Origin: Liolophura sinensis
Lineage: Eukaryota; Mollusca; Polyplacophora; Chitonida; Chitonidae
Direction: 5' to 3'
NCBI RefSeq assembly: GCF_032854445.1
Contig: NC_088302.1
Coordinates: forward strand, 30,535,979-30,599,978
Length of the DNA: 64,000 nucleotides
Below are positions 58,701 through 64,000 of the stretch, piece after piece. Each line of letters opens with the position of its first letter. Positions within the stretch are counted from its first letter, which is position 1. The notes beneath the pieces were generated by a model that did no database searches, was not told the origin of the DNA, and saw only the letters and a list, made by a program, of their open reading frames with translations. Made by a program: the position numbers and the translations under genes.

Positions 58701-59729
58701 TTGTGAGCAGAGGGAAAAGGGCAGGCAAGAGTAAACCACCGCCTTTCACCTGGAACCTTACAAACCTCCTGATTTAAAGTGGCATTCGTCATCACAGTGG
58801 CTCACTTGTCTATTTAGCGCTAATCAGCCTGTAGGACAAAGCCGTTTTTCGACCGGTGTGTGTAGATGCAAGATGCTTAAAATGGTGATTATGCCAACCA
58901 CTGGAGCAAGCAAATCGGACATAAATAACGCTAAGAAAAAAGAATTCCAGATCGAATTAAGACATTTTGCTCATATACCAACAATGCATAAATGGTCAAT
59001 GGATAAATCAAATGGGGCACCTTCTCTCCTCACCACCACCATGACAAAAAGAAACAATTCCTTCGCTTATAGGCTTATCTCTGTTGGCGTTCAAGTTCAA
59101 AATGTAACGGCTATTCCATGTTCCACATTTAGTGATAAGTATGGCAATCGTGTAATAGCAGATTCTCTTGCGACCTTGCTTGATTTCGCTTCCATATTGC
59201 CTTTCTCAGATACTGGGGAAACAGAGACTGTCCGTCAGATAACGCTGTGCACGCCGAGGAGACGTCCGAATTGCAGATAGAGAACGTGGCTGGTGTCTTC
59301 TTTATCATTGTCGGAGGGATTATTTTGGCGACCATCATTGGACTGTGTGAGAAATTCTTCTCTATGATCAGGGGATCTCTGAATTCGGTAGGTGTTTCTG
59401 AACAATTTGTTGTTGGTAGGGGTGCATCGACTACTGAGCAGAACGTTTTATAAGAACTCAGAGCTGAGAGTATTATCGTTATTAGGATTTCACACTTCTG
59501 GATGTAAGCACTATAGAATCTGTGACAGATCCAAGATTTATTGACGTGATTAATAATCCTGCTTGTTATAAAACCACTTCCCGAAATTCTACACTTTGAT
59601 TTGTTTTTCAGAATGACCAATGCGATATGACCAGTCGTGCAATAGTATATTTGTGTGTGTGGTCATCTTGACTCTTTCATTCTCTCTTTTCAGGAACGTA
59701 AAGAGGAAAGTGCGGACGGGTTCACTTGA
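40564..59729 (+). CDS. Ionotropic glutamate receptor 2 (iGluR-2), 12 exons
   Basis: Exons: 40564-40714, 46753-46878, 50019-50258, 51132-51310, 52069-52122, 52607-52861, 54779-54883, 55633-55752, 56223-56429, 56854-57686, 59210-59387, 59694-59729. Sum 2484 nt, about 827 residues. Same domain order as iGluR-1 and the same intron phases (1,1,1,0,0,0,0,0,0,2,0). Exons 5, 7 and 9 have identical lengths in the two genes. All junctions are canonical GT-AG. Arg494 is kept; Val650 replaces the usual Thr and Asp698 the usual Glu of the ligand site. The Q/R site is Gln581. M3 has the canonical SSYTANLAAFLTV. The LBD Cys pair is present (IDCEYTEIG, NRDCPSD). It should be a plasma-membrane cation channel subunit and a tandem paralogue of iGluR-1. 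Confidence 0.92.
41460..41728. repeat. 26-bp tandem repeat, 10 copies
   Basis: TTCATCAGAATTATTTTAGG CCATAG repeated with few changes, in intron 1 of iGluR-2. Confidence 0.96.
41790..42490 (+). mobile_element. RT retroelement, 3' coding end and non-coding tail
   Basis: Decayed frames give SSLDLKETT, LDLYLYK and YPYLDSNIPKGPAYGVYI-like reading (with stops), then the 3' region shared with 25.7 kb and 47.5 kb. Inactive. Confidence 0.72.
45128..45234 (+). mobile_element. SINE family 1, tail fragment
   Basis: CAATAATGCTGACCGCCGTC through GTAAAACACCAATCAAATAA and an (AAAT)n tail. Confidence 0.83.
46753..46878 (+). CDS. iGluR-2 exon 2: start of amino-terminal domain
   Basis: Acceptor TTTTCCCAG, donor TTGAAG|GTAATT. 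Encodes VDRHLRDVVRDELAAIGRPG and NVRLYDLEYGSSSEMYSRII. Phase 1 both sides, matching exon 2 of iGluR-1. Confidence 0.88.
47465..47675 (-). mobile_element. RT retroelement 3'-region fragment
   Basis: CAGACATTCATCTACCAGC, CAAAACGACGTATAACACAA and CATGCAAAGAGAACCAGTCA match the fragment at 5560-5720. In intron 2 of iGluR-2. Confidence 0.62.
47676..48630. other. iGluR-2 intron 2, middle
   Basis: No gene or repeat family recognised. Confidence 0.4.
48635..48745. repeat. 21-bp tandem repeat, about 5 copies
   Basis: GTGAAAATGTTTTGTACATGT repeated with drift, followed by AT-rich ~27-bp repeats (48950-49110, AAATCACCTTCAAT core). The Cys-rich open frame here is a repeat artefact. Confidence 0.88.
49190..49263 (+). 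mobile_element. tRNA-like SINE head fragment
   Basis: CCCCGATAGCACAATGGGAA and TTTCGGTCGGGTCACACC look like decayed A and B boxes. It abuts the SINE at 49276. Too degenerate to be a tRNA gene. Confidence 0.4.
49276..49548 (+). mobile_element. SINE family 1, full-length plus-strand copy
   Basis: Head GGGGCCTCCGTGGCTCAGTC, B-box region GTGAGTTCAAGTCCAGC, body CTGCGGATGGTCGTGGGTTT, tail (AAAT)n. In intron 2 of iGluR-2. Confidence 0.92.
49575..49800 (+). mobile_element. SINE family 2, 5'-truncated plus-strand copy
   Basis: GGGATAGTGCAACGACTGGT to ACGACGTTAAACCCCAAGTA. No tRNA-like head. In intron 2 of iGluR-2. Confidence 0.85.
50019..50258 (+). CDS. iGluR-2 exon 3: amino-terminal domain
   Basis: Acceptor CTTTCGATAG. 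Encodes TQRLHATIGRFDTALAMASE, AYLIIDETSNLDYPNVFHMG and FADVIKYYKWEKVGVFYDNE. Donor TTCG|GTATGT, phase 1. The 'IGR' here replaces the usual 'IGP' turn. Confidence 0.92.
50940..51142. repeat. 23-bp minisatellite built on an exon acceptor
   Basis: About nine units of TTTGTTGAACAGGCATGTCG TTG (alternating with TATGTTGTACAGGTACGTCG). The last unit is the true acceptor and first bases of exon 4 of iGluR-2 (TTGAACAG|GTATGTCGTTG). Confidence 0.9.
51132..51310 (+). CDS. iGluR-2 exon 4: amino-terminal domain
   Basis: Acceptor TTGAACAG, donor CACCTG|GTGAGC. (G)GT-ATG gives GMSLLEKLIGLSDFTVKAWR, then REREIRDFLIQMRKL and IQKVVLFCSRLKIQTVVHL. Phases 1/0 as in iGluR-1. Its first ~11 bases are part of the 23-bp repeat. 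Confidence 0.9.
51311..52068. other. iGluR-2 intron 4
   Basis: AT-rich, nothing recognised. Confidence 0.5.
52069..52122 (+). CDS. iGluR-2 exon 5: 54-nt micro-exon
   Basis: ARNFAMMTPPYEWTFYNT between CATTATGCAG and ACG|GTATGT. Same size and phase as exon 5 of iGluR-1. The 'MMTPxYxW' matches the family strand. Confidence 0.93.
52607..52861 (+). CDS. iGluR-2 exon 6: amino-terminal domain
   Basis: Acceptor TTCTATTTAG, donor CCCAGG|GTAAAA, 85 codons. Encodes LEDLQSNVTIVSFTELEKVT, LARDALQAILITADRVDM and GKLRETILTELPR. It is 25 codons longer than exon 6 of iGluR-1. Confidence 0.92.
52895..54410 (+). mobile_element. RT retroelement, best-preserved copy, frameshifted
   Basis: A 5'-truncated reverse transcriptase reads WIPKMHKSLYKARFIAGS, TWDFSTLYTTIPHKDLIE, IGIPMGTNCAPLLADLYLFS and KRYIDDLLALNNP (catalytic YIDD). 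It shifts frame near 53680 to continue YLDLYLYKDGQGLL, FNFDVVNYPYLDSNIPKGPA and SIKRLHSKFLKFYNEYNTL. Motif order is closest to what I know of Penelope-like elements, but no endonuclease is visible and the assignment is tentative. The non-coding 3' part (54050-54400) matches the antisense copy at 6769-7420. It fills almost all of intron 6 of iGluR-2, in sense orientation. Confidence 0.85.
54779..54883 (+). CDS. iGluR-2 exon 7: end of amino-terminal domain
   Basis: Acceptor TATGGTTGCAG, donor GTTACG|GTAAGA. IQLNGLSGNLQFDDNGFRTN, then VTLHVSRIAENNSVT. 35 codons, phase 0/0. The second half of the exon and its donor are duplicated twice more downstream. Confidence 0.93.
54836..55012. repeat. ~58-bp triplication of an exon end and donor
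   Basis: CACTTTACATGTGTCCCGTA..GTTACG|GTAAGAA is followed by two diverged copies ending AACT|GTAAGAA (54943/54944) and AATG|GTAAGAA (54999/55000). Confidence 0.85.
55633..55752 (+). CDS. iGluR-2 exon 8: ATD to S1 linker
   Basis: Acceptor CTTCCCGCACAG, donor ATACTG|GTAAGT, 40 codons. IGQWASDTQFNGSSL, then GSLEFPLKGILADVVMIL. Confidence 0.9.
56223..56429 (+). CDS. iGluR-2 exon 9: S1
   Basis: Acceptor CACCTTCAG, donor GCTGGG|GTGAGT, 69 codons. EDPFTRRKRDYEARSGNDRY, EGFAVDLLREIADMLDFRYN, YLVNDGKFGS and WNGIIGELLAG. Confidence 0.95.
56854..57686 (+). CDS. iGluR-2 exon 10: S1 end, M1, pore, M3 and S2
   Basis: Acceptor GCATCCCTTCAG. NATMSVAPLSINSDR (Arg494), VDFTKPF, M1 VWICTFGAFVLVSVVLYLLE, pore FGSLLQGNTDD with Gln at the Q/R site (CAA, 57157-57159), M3 SSYTANLAAFLTV, S2 YGTVKDSGVMSFF (Val650) and YAFFWDS (Asp698). 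Ends AACAA|GTGAGT, phase 2. Confidence 0.96.
57926..58192 (-). mobile_element. SINE family 1, near-full antisense copy
   Basis: (TTTA)n TTTGATTTGTGTTTTACGCC to GGCCACGAAGGCCCC. The head is altered, the body intact. In intron 10 of iGluR-2. Confidence 0.9.
58193..59209. other. iGluR-2 intron 10, right part
   Basis: No gene recognised. The 140-codon open frame from 58858 ends in the other reading frame of exon 11 and is not supported. Confidence 0.5.
59210..59387 (+). CDS. iGluR-2 exon 11: M4
   Basis: Acceptor GCCTTTCTCAG. (AA)A-TAC-TGG gives KYWGNRDCPSDNAVHAEE, then IENVAGVFFIIVGGIILATI (M4) and SMIRGSLNS. Donor TTCG|GTAGGT, phase 0. The frame was set by joining to exon 10 in phase 2; a different frame is longer open but does not match the family. 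Confidence 0.9.
59694..59729 (+). CDS. iGluR-2 exon 12: C-terminal tail
   Basis: Acceptor TCTCTTTTCAG. In phase 0 it reads ERKEESADGFT and TGA, aligning with the SRKKVSEEN start of exon 12 of iGluR-1. The other frame stays open to 59829 (ending TREHESV) but would need an exon 11 ending in phase 2. Confidence 0.68.
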   Translation, partial: ERKEESADGFT

Positions 59730-60244
59730 GACTTCAGAGGAAAGCAGTTCATATAACGTGAAATCCCTCATCAAGGCATCAACCATCTGCGAAATGATCG
59801 GACTGACACGTGAACACGAGTCTGTTTGATAACATGCAAATCTCGTTCTAAAGCGTCCTGTCGCCTTACATGAATTTCACCCGCATTTCGTCTCGGCTTC
59901 ACGCCATTAAGGGTCTCATTTATATGTATTTTAATGTACAGTCGAAAATACTGGGTTTCTTTGCCACAGTGAAGATGTATATAATTTATAAACCTTCACA
60001 TATACTACTTAAACTTTTTGTACTATGGTGTCCTGCAGTATTATCTTCACTTGACTGCCACATCTGTGATATAGTCCTTTCTTAAGATTTGAATTTGTGT
60101 ATGTACGGTAAATGTTTATGACACATAATGTTTGTTGTTACCTCAAAACAGTAATTTGCTGTATAGTGTACCATACAAGAGATGGGCCATACTTCCTAAA
60201 ACATGTCATAAGAGATATTTGTAAATACCGCTGAAGTAGCCGTA

Positions 60245-60304
<60 letters not shown>

Positions 60305-60952
60305 TAGTAAACGACGTGAAAATAACTTTATACGGAATTGAGGAAGGGACATAATTTTGTAATTCATAGTTTTTAGTCATCGAAAAAAGAGAATCAAAAA
60401 AACTAACCAGCAAATCAAAATGGTGATATTTGAAATGATAGTTTCTCATCGGCTGCTAAGTCGGGGTAAATTAATTTGCCAAGAGTTAGCTAATTTAGTT
60501 TCTTTATTCTTTTTCCGAACGGCCAAAAAAAAAAAAATAAGAATTACCAAACTATGTCCTTTACTTATTATTGTAGATTTATTTTTCACCACAATGGATG
60601 TATTAAAATATAGAAATCCTATGGTGGGCTTTAAGCACCGTGTTACTGACGGGATATTAAGTACCGTATTCCATTTCGTGAAATAAAGTAACATTCTAAG
60701 TAAGTAAATAGATAAATGTATTTTCGGACTCGGCTTTCATTGATCTATCTTGTTATTAATACCTTAATTGCCAGTGGTATTTTCCTGTAATTCACAGTTA
60801 CCAGATCAGGTTTCTTTCTTTTAATTTAACACGTCATTTGACAATACAATGCCGAATAAATATAGAAATACGCATCGCTATCTTCGAGACGGAATTTAAT
60901 TTGTAAATAGTCTTACATCTTTGTACACTTTCTTTTGGAAGATAGGAATAAA
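59730..60952 (+). other. Probable iGluR-2 3' UTR
   Basis: No further coding exon. AATAAA occurs at 60682-60687 and 60947-60952; either could be the polyadenylation signal. A (TA)n run interrupts at 60246-60302. Confidence 0.4.
60246..60302. repeat. (TA)n microsatellite
   Basis: TA units with one GTA interruption. Confidence 0.96.
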
Positions 60953-61126
60953 GTAAAACTTATGAACGTTATCTAGTACAGCAATTCAGCCATTTTGTTT
61001 CTCCTTAGCGTTTGGTTATTCGTTACATGTTTACACCATTCAATTAAGATAAGAAATTAAAAAAAAACCCGATCAGGCTTCGCAAATGATAAAAAACAAC
61101 AGGGCATTTTTCAACAGATTTTTGTT

Positions 61127-62031
61127 TTTATTTATGTACATATCACAGTCACATCTCTCAACCACAGGCATGAAGACACTTTTTTCACATTACAAGGCAT
61201 TAGACACAAGGAATCTTTAACTTTGATTTTTTTTAAAGCAGTTTATATCCATATGTGTTTCCAAGAACAAAAACAATGATTGTGAAGAATAAGCCAGTTT
61301 GACACTCCACATTTAAAATAAATAACAGCAAATGATATGAGTAGGTGTATGGAATGACACAAGCCTGCAACTAAAAATCTCTCCATGATTTTGGGTTTCT
61401 TGGACAAAACTGGAATACAACACCTCTAGCAACATTTTAATGTGTAGGTCAAAATGACAGCTTTACGCTTGTAACTTATAACAAATAACAAATATATACA
61501 AATTTATATGAAAAATATAGAATAACTTTAATACACAACCTTCAGTAAATGAAACACTATTTGGTGGGAATAAAGACAAAAAATGCCCAAAATGGTTGGA
61601 CGGAGCGTTTGTGAAGGAAGGATGTGTAGGATTAAATACAACCTCAAGACTGAATGTGCTCATGACGGCCATCTTTGTGTTTCTTATAGGTCATCTATTG
61701 TACGTTAGCAAATGGTGAAAAAAATCAAGATGACTGCCATAAGATTTTGCTATTTAATTCTACAGTATGAATTCATTTGTAAACCAAGCAAAAAATGTCA
61801 CAGGTACAATTTAATTTTCACGGATACAAACAGAATTTAATGAAAAAAACATTTGCTGGAAATTCAAATGATGAAGTGGAGTAAACTGGACGTTACACAA
61901 CACAGCTGATGATATTTGCACATAACGTTGTTTTATGATTCCTTGTCCATCACTGAAGACATCCTGATATCACGGATTGAGTTCTTCACCAACTGCCACA
62001 AAGTGATAAGCAGTGAGTGAGGCAGTCTTGG
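61127..62031 (-). other. Probable 3' UTR of the ARMC3-like gene
   Basis: Follows the TAA at 62032-62034 on the minus strand. AATAAA (complement of 61127-61132) is a candidate polyadenylation signal. No open frame of note. Confidence 0.45.
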
Positions 62032-62142
62032 TTACAGCTTCTGGTAGTTTGTGGCTTCAATTGAGTCAGCGAGTAAAAGGCCTCCAGGGTTATGTACCAG
62101 GTCCACCACATACCATTTGGGAGGAAACACCGGATCCGAGGG
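62032..62142 (-). CDS. ARMC3: ARMC3-like last exon
   Basis: An acceptor with a run of about 20 T's before CAG; 36 codons then TAA. WYVVDLVHNPGGLLLADSIE matches the end of the EDR1 domain. Confidence 0.8.
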   Translation of the reverse strand, partial: PSDPVFPPKWYVVDLVHNPGGLLLADSIEATNYQKL

Positions 62143-63127
62143 CTGAAAAAAAAAAAAAAAAAAAATCCAAGATTACCATCAAGAACAAGTAAATCCTTGT
62201 AAATATGCAAAAGTGTGCATGTATCAAGCTGGTTTTTGAAACTGGGTCTGAAGAGTAAAAAAAATTATTACATCAGCGCTCAAAGTTTTTCATAATCTGA
62301 CAATATTTTAAGCCATTGTTGTGCAGAAACCAACCAATCTGAATCCAGAAAATCATCAAATTTTGGGAATGAATGGATCTGGCTGGTTTTCAAACCCCAT
62401 CTGAGGTTACTTAAAATGAACAGGCAAACCAAATTTCATCAAAATCGGAAAATACTTGGAGCAGTTATTGCACAGAAACCAACAAAAATCAGGCTAATGG
62501 AATATATGAAATACACAAAAGCACAGACAAAGGCACACAGACAATTTTCTGGCTGGGGCGGAAAATTGCACATTTTGAATGTCTTTTCACTTTGATTTCA
62601 AAGTTCTTGTCATGGCAACCAGACTTCCCCACAAAAAGAACGAACGCCAAAATTAAGAGAGCTACACTGGAGAATACGGCAAAAAGTCACTTCACCCTAA
62701 TTAAATCAAATATTCTGTATTTATCAAGAATAACTCCTTTCATTGCCTTTCATTAAATGTCAGTCTCGGATCTGTGTTATTTACAGAGTTAAAGTTTGAA
62801 AAACCTATACTGTAAGTAACTTTTTTAACTTTTAGGAATTTTATTATTGATTCTGAATGGTATAACCACATGAGCAGAAGATGCTGATAATTTGTGACAG
62901 GTAAACATCAAAGTTATTCACAAATTTGACTTGATTAACACTGATAAAACATTGGTGAAAACCTCTGGTGCAGCCTTTTCAACCATAAACTTCTGGGAAT
63001 ACAGTATACAGGATACTGTTGTTATACTCACTGTTTCGGGTTCAGTTGGCAACAGCACCTCATTCCAGGCCCGGTAGTACTCCCCTCTCACCAGTGTACA
63101 TGGTAGGGCTATCTTGTCTGCCAGTAC
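62032..63127 (-). CDS. ARMC3: ARMC3-like protein, last two coding exons (partial, continues beyond the window)
   Basis: Exons 63127-63032 and 62142-62032 join in phase 0 to give 68 residues: VLADKIALPCTLVRGEYYRA, WNEVLLPTEPET, then PSDPVFPPKWYVVDLVHNPG, GLLLADSIEATNYQKL and TAA. The pattern (ADK.G/A.PC.LVRGEY.RAWNEV...Y.VDL...PG.L...) is the EDR1/CTR1-type domain that in animals ends ARMC3, an armadillo-repeat protein linked to ciliated and germ cells. Only the end of this domain is in the window; the armadillo repeats should lie beyond 64000. It is convergent with iGluR-2. Confidence 0.78.
62280..62560. repeat. Dispersed repeat fragment in the ARMC3-like intron
   Basis: Two arms share GCACAGAAACCAAC/GTGCAGAAACCAAC, and there is a CCAAATTTCATCAAAATCGG word typical of abundant invertebrate interspersed repeats. 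The family was not identified. Confidence 0.4.
63032..63127 (-). CDS. ARMC3: ARMC3-like penultimate exon
   Basis: Acceptor TGTTTACAG, donor GAAACA|GTGAGT; 32 codons with the PCTLVRGEYYRAWNEV core. Confidence 0.8.
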
Positions 63128-63341
63128 CTGTAAACATACAGCAAGATTAAGATCTGCACTACTGTGTGTGTCAATGGTATGTGGTGCATGTATGTTAAAT
63201 CAAAAACAGCACTGCTGGCACAAAACGTATGTGTGTTTGGGATCAGTCTAGCAAATAATATTACAATAGTAAGTTTTAGGGTGCCTTCCTTTTTAACTGG
63301 CATGACATCAATGATCAGCAGTCTACGCTACATGTGCAATC

Positions 63342-63500
63342 TGTTTATTTATTTGATTGGTGTTTTACGCTGTACTCAGGAATATTTCACTTATATGACA
63401 GGAGCCAGCATTATGGTGGGAGGTAACCAGACGCAGCCCAGGGGAAACCCGGGACCGTCCGCATGTTGGTGCCAGACCTTCTCACGTACGGCCGGAGAGG
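63342..63500 (-). mobile_element. SINE family 1, 5'-truncated antisense copy
   Basis: TTTGATTGGTGTTTTACGCTG to CTCACGTACGGCCGGAGAG. In the ARMC3-like gene's intron. Confidence 0.88.
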
Positions 63501-63628
63501 GCATGTGCAATCTAAGATCCGCTACTACATGTACATGGAAAAATACCTTGGCATTAAGCAATAATCATCCAATGCTCGGCATGCGATAATAATATGAAGT
63601 AAAGAACTCCTTACTTCAAAGACCAACC

Positions 63629-63872
63629 GGGTCCTCCGTGGCTCAGTTGGTTAGTGTGCTAGCGCAGCGTAATGACCCAGAAGCCTCTCACCAATACGGT
63701 GAGTTCAATTCCAGCTCAAGGCTTCTTCTCTGGCCGCAAGTGGGAAGGTCTGTCAGCAACCTGCTGCCCCGGGCTCTGCCCGGTTTCCTCCCACCGCAAT
63801 GCTGGCCGCTATCGTATGAGTGAAATATTCTTGAGTACAGGGTAAAACACCAATCAAATAAATAAATAAATA
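63629..63872 (+). mobile_element. SINE family 1, near-full plus-strand copy
   Basis: Head GGTCCTCCGTGGCTCAGTTG to tail AAAACACCAATCAAATAAAT. A short internal deletion removes part of the GATGGTCGTGGG body. Confidence 0.9.
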
Positions 63873-64000
63873 TTCATGGTCATGATTATACCACAGGGTG
63901 ATGTCTGACACCTCCAGTTGTTTGCCTACTCACGATTATAATCCCTACCCTTATACCACAAAAATCAAGGAGAGCCTTAACACAATGGGTACAGTCCAGA

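Noticed and set aside
59129-59620. 163-codon minus-strand open frame
   Set aside because: Antisense of iGluR-2 exon 11 and flanking introns; no homology recognised.
63930-64000. A further ARMC3-like exon at the window edge (minus strand, ending ATC|GTGAGT)
   Set aside because: The translation does not resemble the residues expected just before VLADKIALPC, so the preceding exon probably lies beyond the window.

Overview
This is animal nuclear DNA: AT-rich, intron-dense and crowded with SINEs, minisatellites and decayed retroelements. The tRNA-derived SINEs with a shared tail ending in (AAAT)n, together with the intron-rich gene layout, suggest a lophotrochozoan, most likely a mollusc. The species cannot be fixed from the sequence. 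No prokaryotic or viral gene, CRISPR array or rRNA was seen.

Layout. (1) 130-2992, minus strand: a small three-exon gene for an unrecognised 118-residue protein, with a 48-bp minisatellite in its second intron. (2) 3.1-11.4 kb: intergenic DNA packed with SINEs, a MITE and two antisense copies of a reverse-transcriptase retroelement. (3) 11469-29028, plus strand: a complete 12-exon ionotropic glutamate receptor (iGluR-1, about 806 residues). (4) 29.0-40.5 kb: intergenic, with several tandem repeats. (5) 40564-59729, plus strand: a second complete 12-exon receptor (iGluR-2, about 827 residues). It is a tandem paralogue with the same intron phases at ten of eleven junctions, and at all eleven if a non-canonical GA donor is accepted in iGluR-1. 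(6) 62032-63127, minus strand: the last two coding exons of an ARMC3-like gene (EDR1 domain), tail to tail with iGluR-2.

Both receptors have a signal peptide, an amino-terminal domain, S1 and S2 ligand-binding halves, M1, the pore loop, M3 and M4. Each keeps the carboxylate-binding Arg but has Asp where AMPA/kainate receptors have Glu, and Ile or Val where they have Thr. This pattern resembles GluN1 and GluD (glycine/D-serine) pockets. At the pore Q/R site iGluR-1 encodes Arg in the genome and iGluR-2 encodes Gln. The two could therefore form channels of differing calcium permeability.

The most unusual signal is that four separate exon-intron junctions, in all three complete genes, lie inside tandem repeats whose unit contains the splice site itself: the exon 2 donor of the small gene, the exon 11 donor of iGluR-1, the exon 4 acceptor of iGluR-2 and the exon 7 donor of iGluR-2. 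Each array starts at the real junction and runs into the intron, multiplying splice-site-like sequence.
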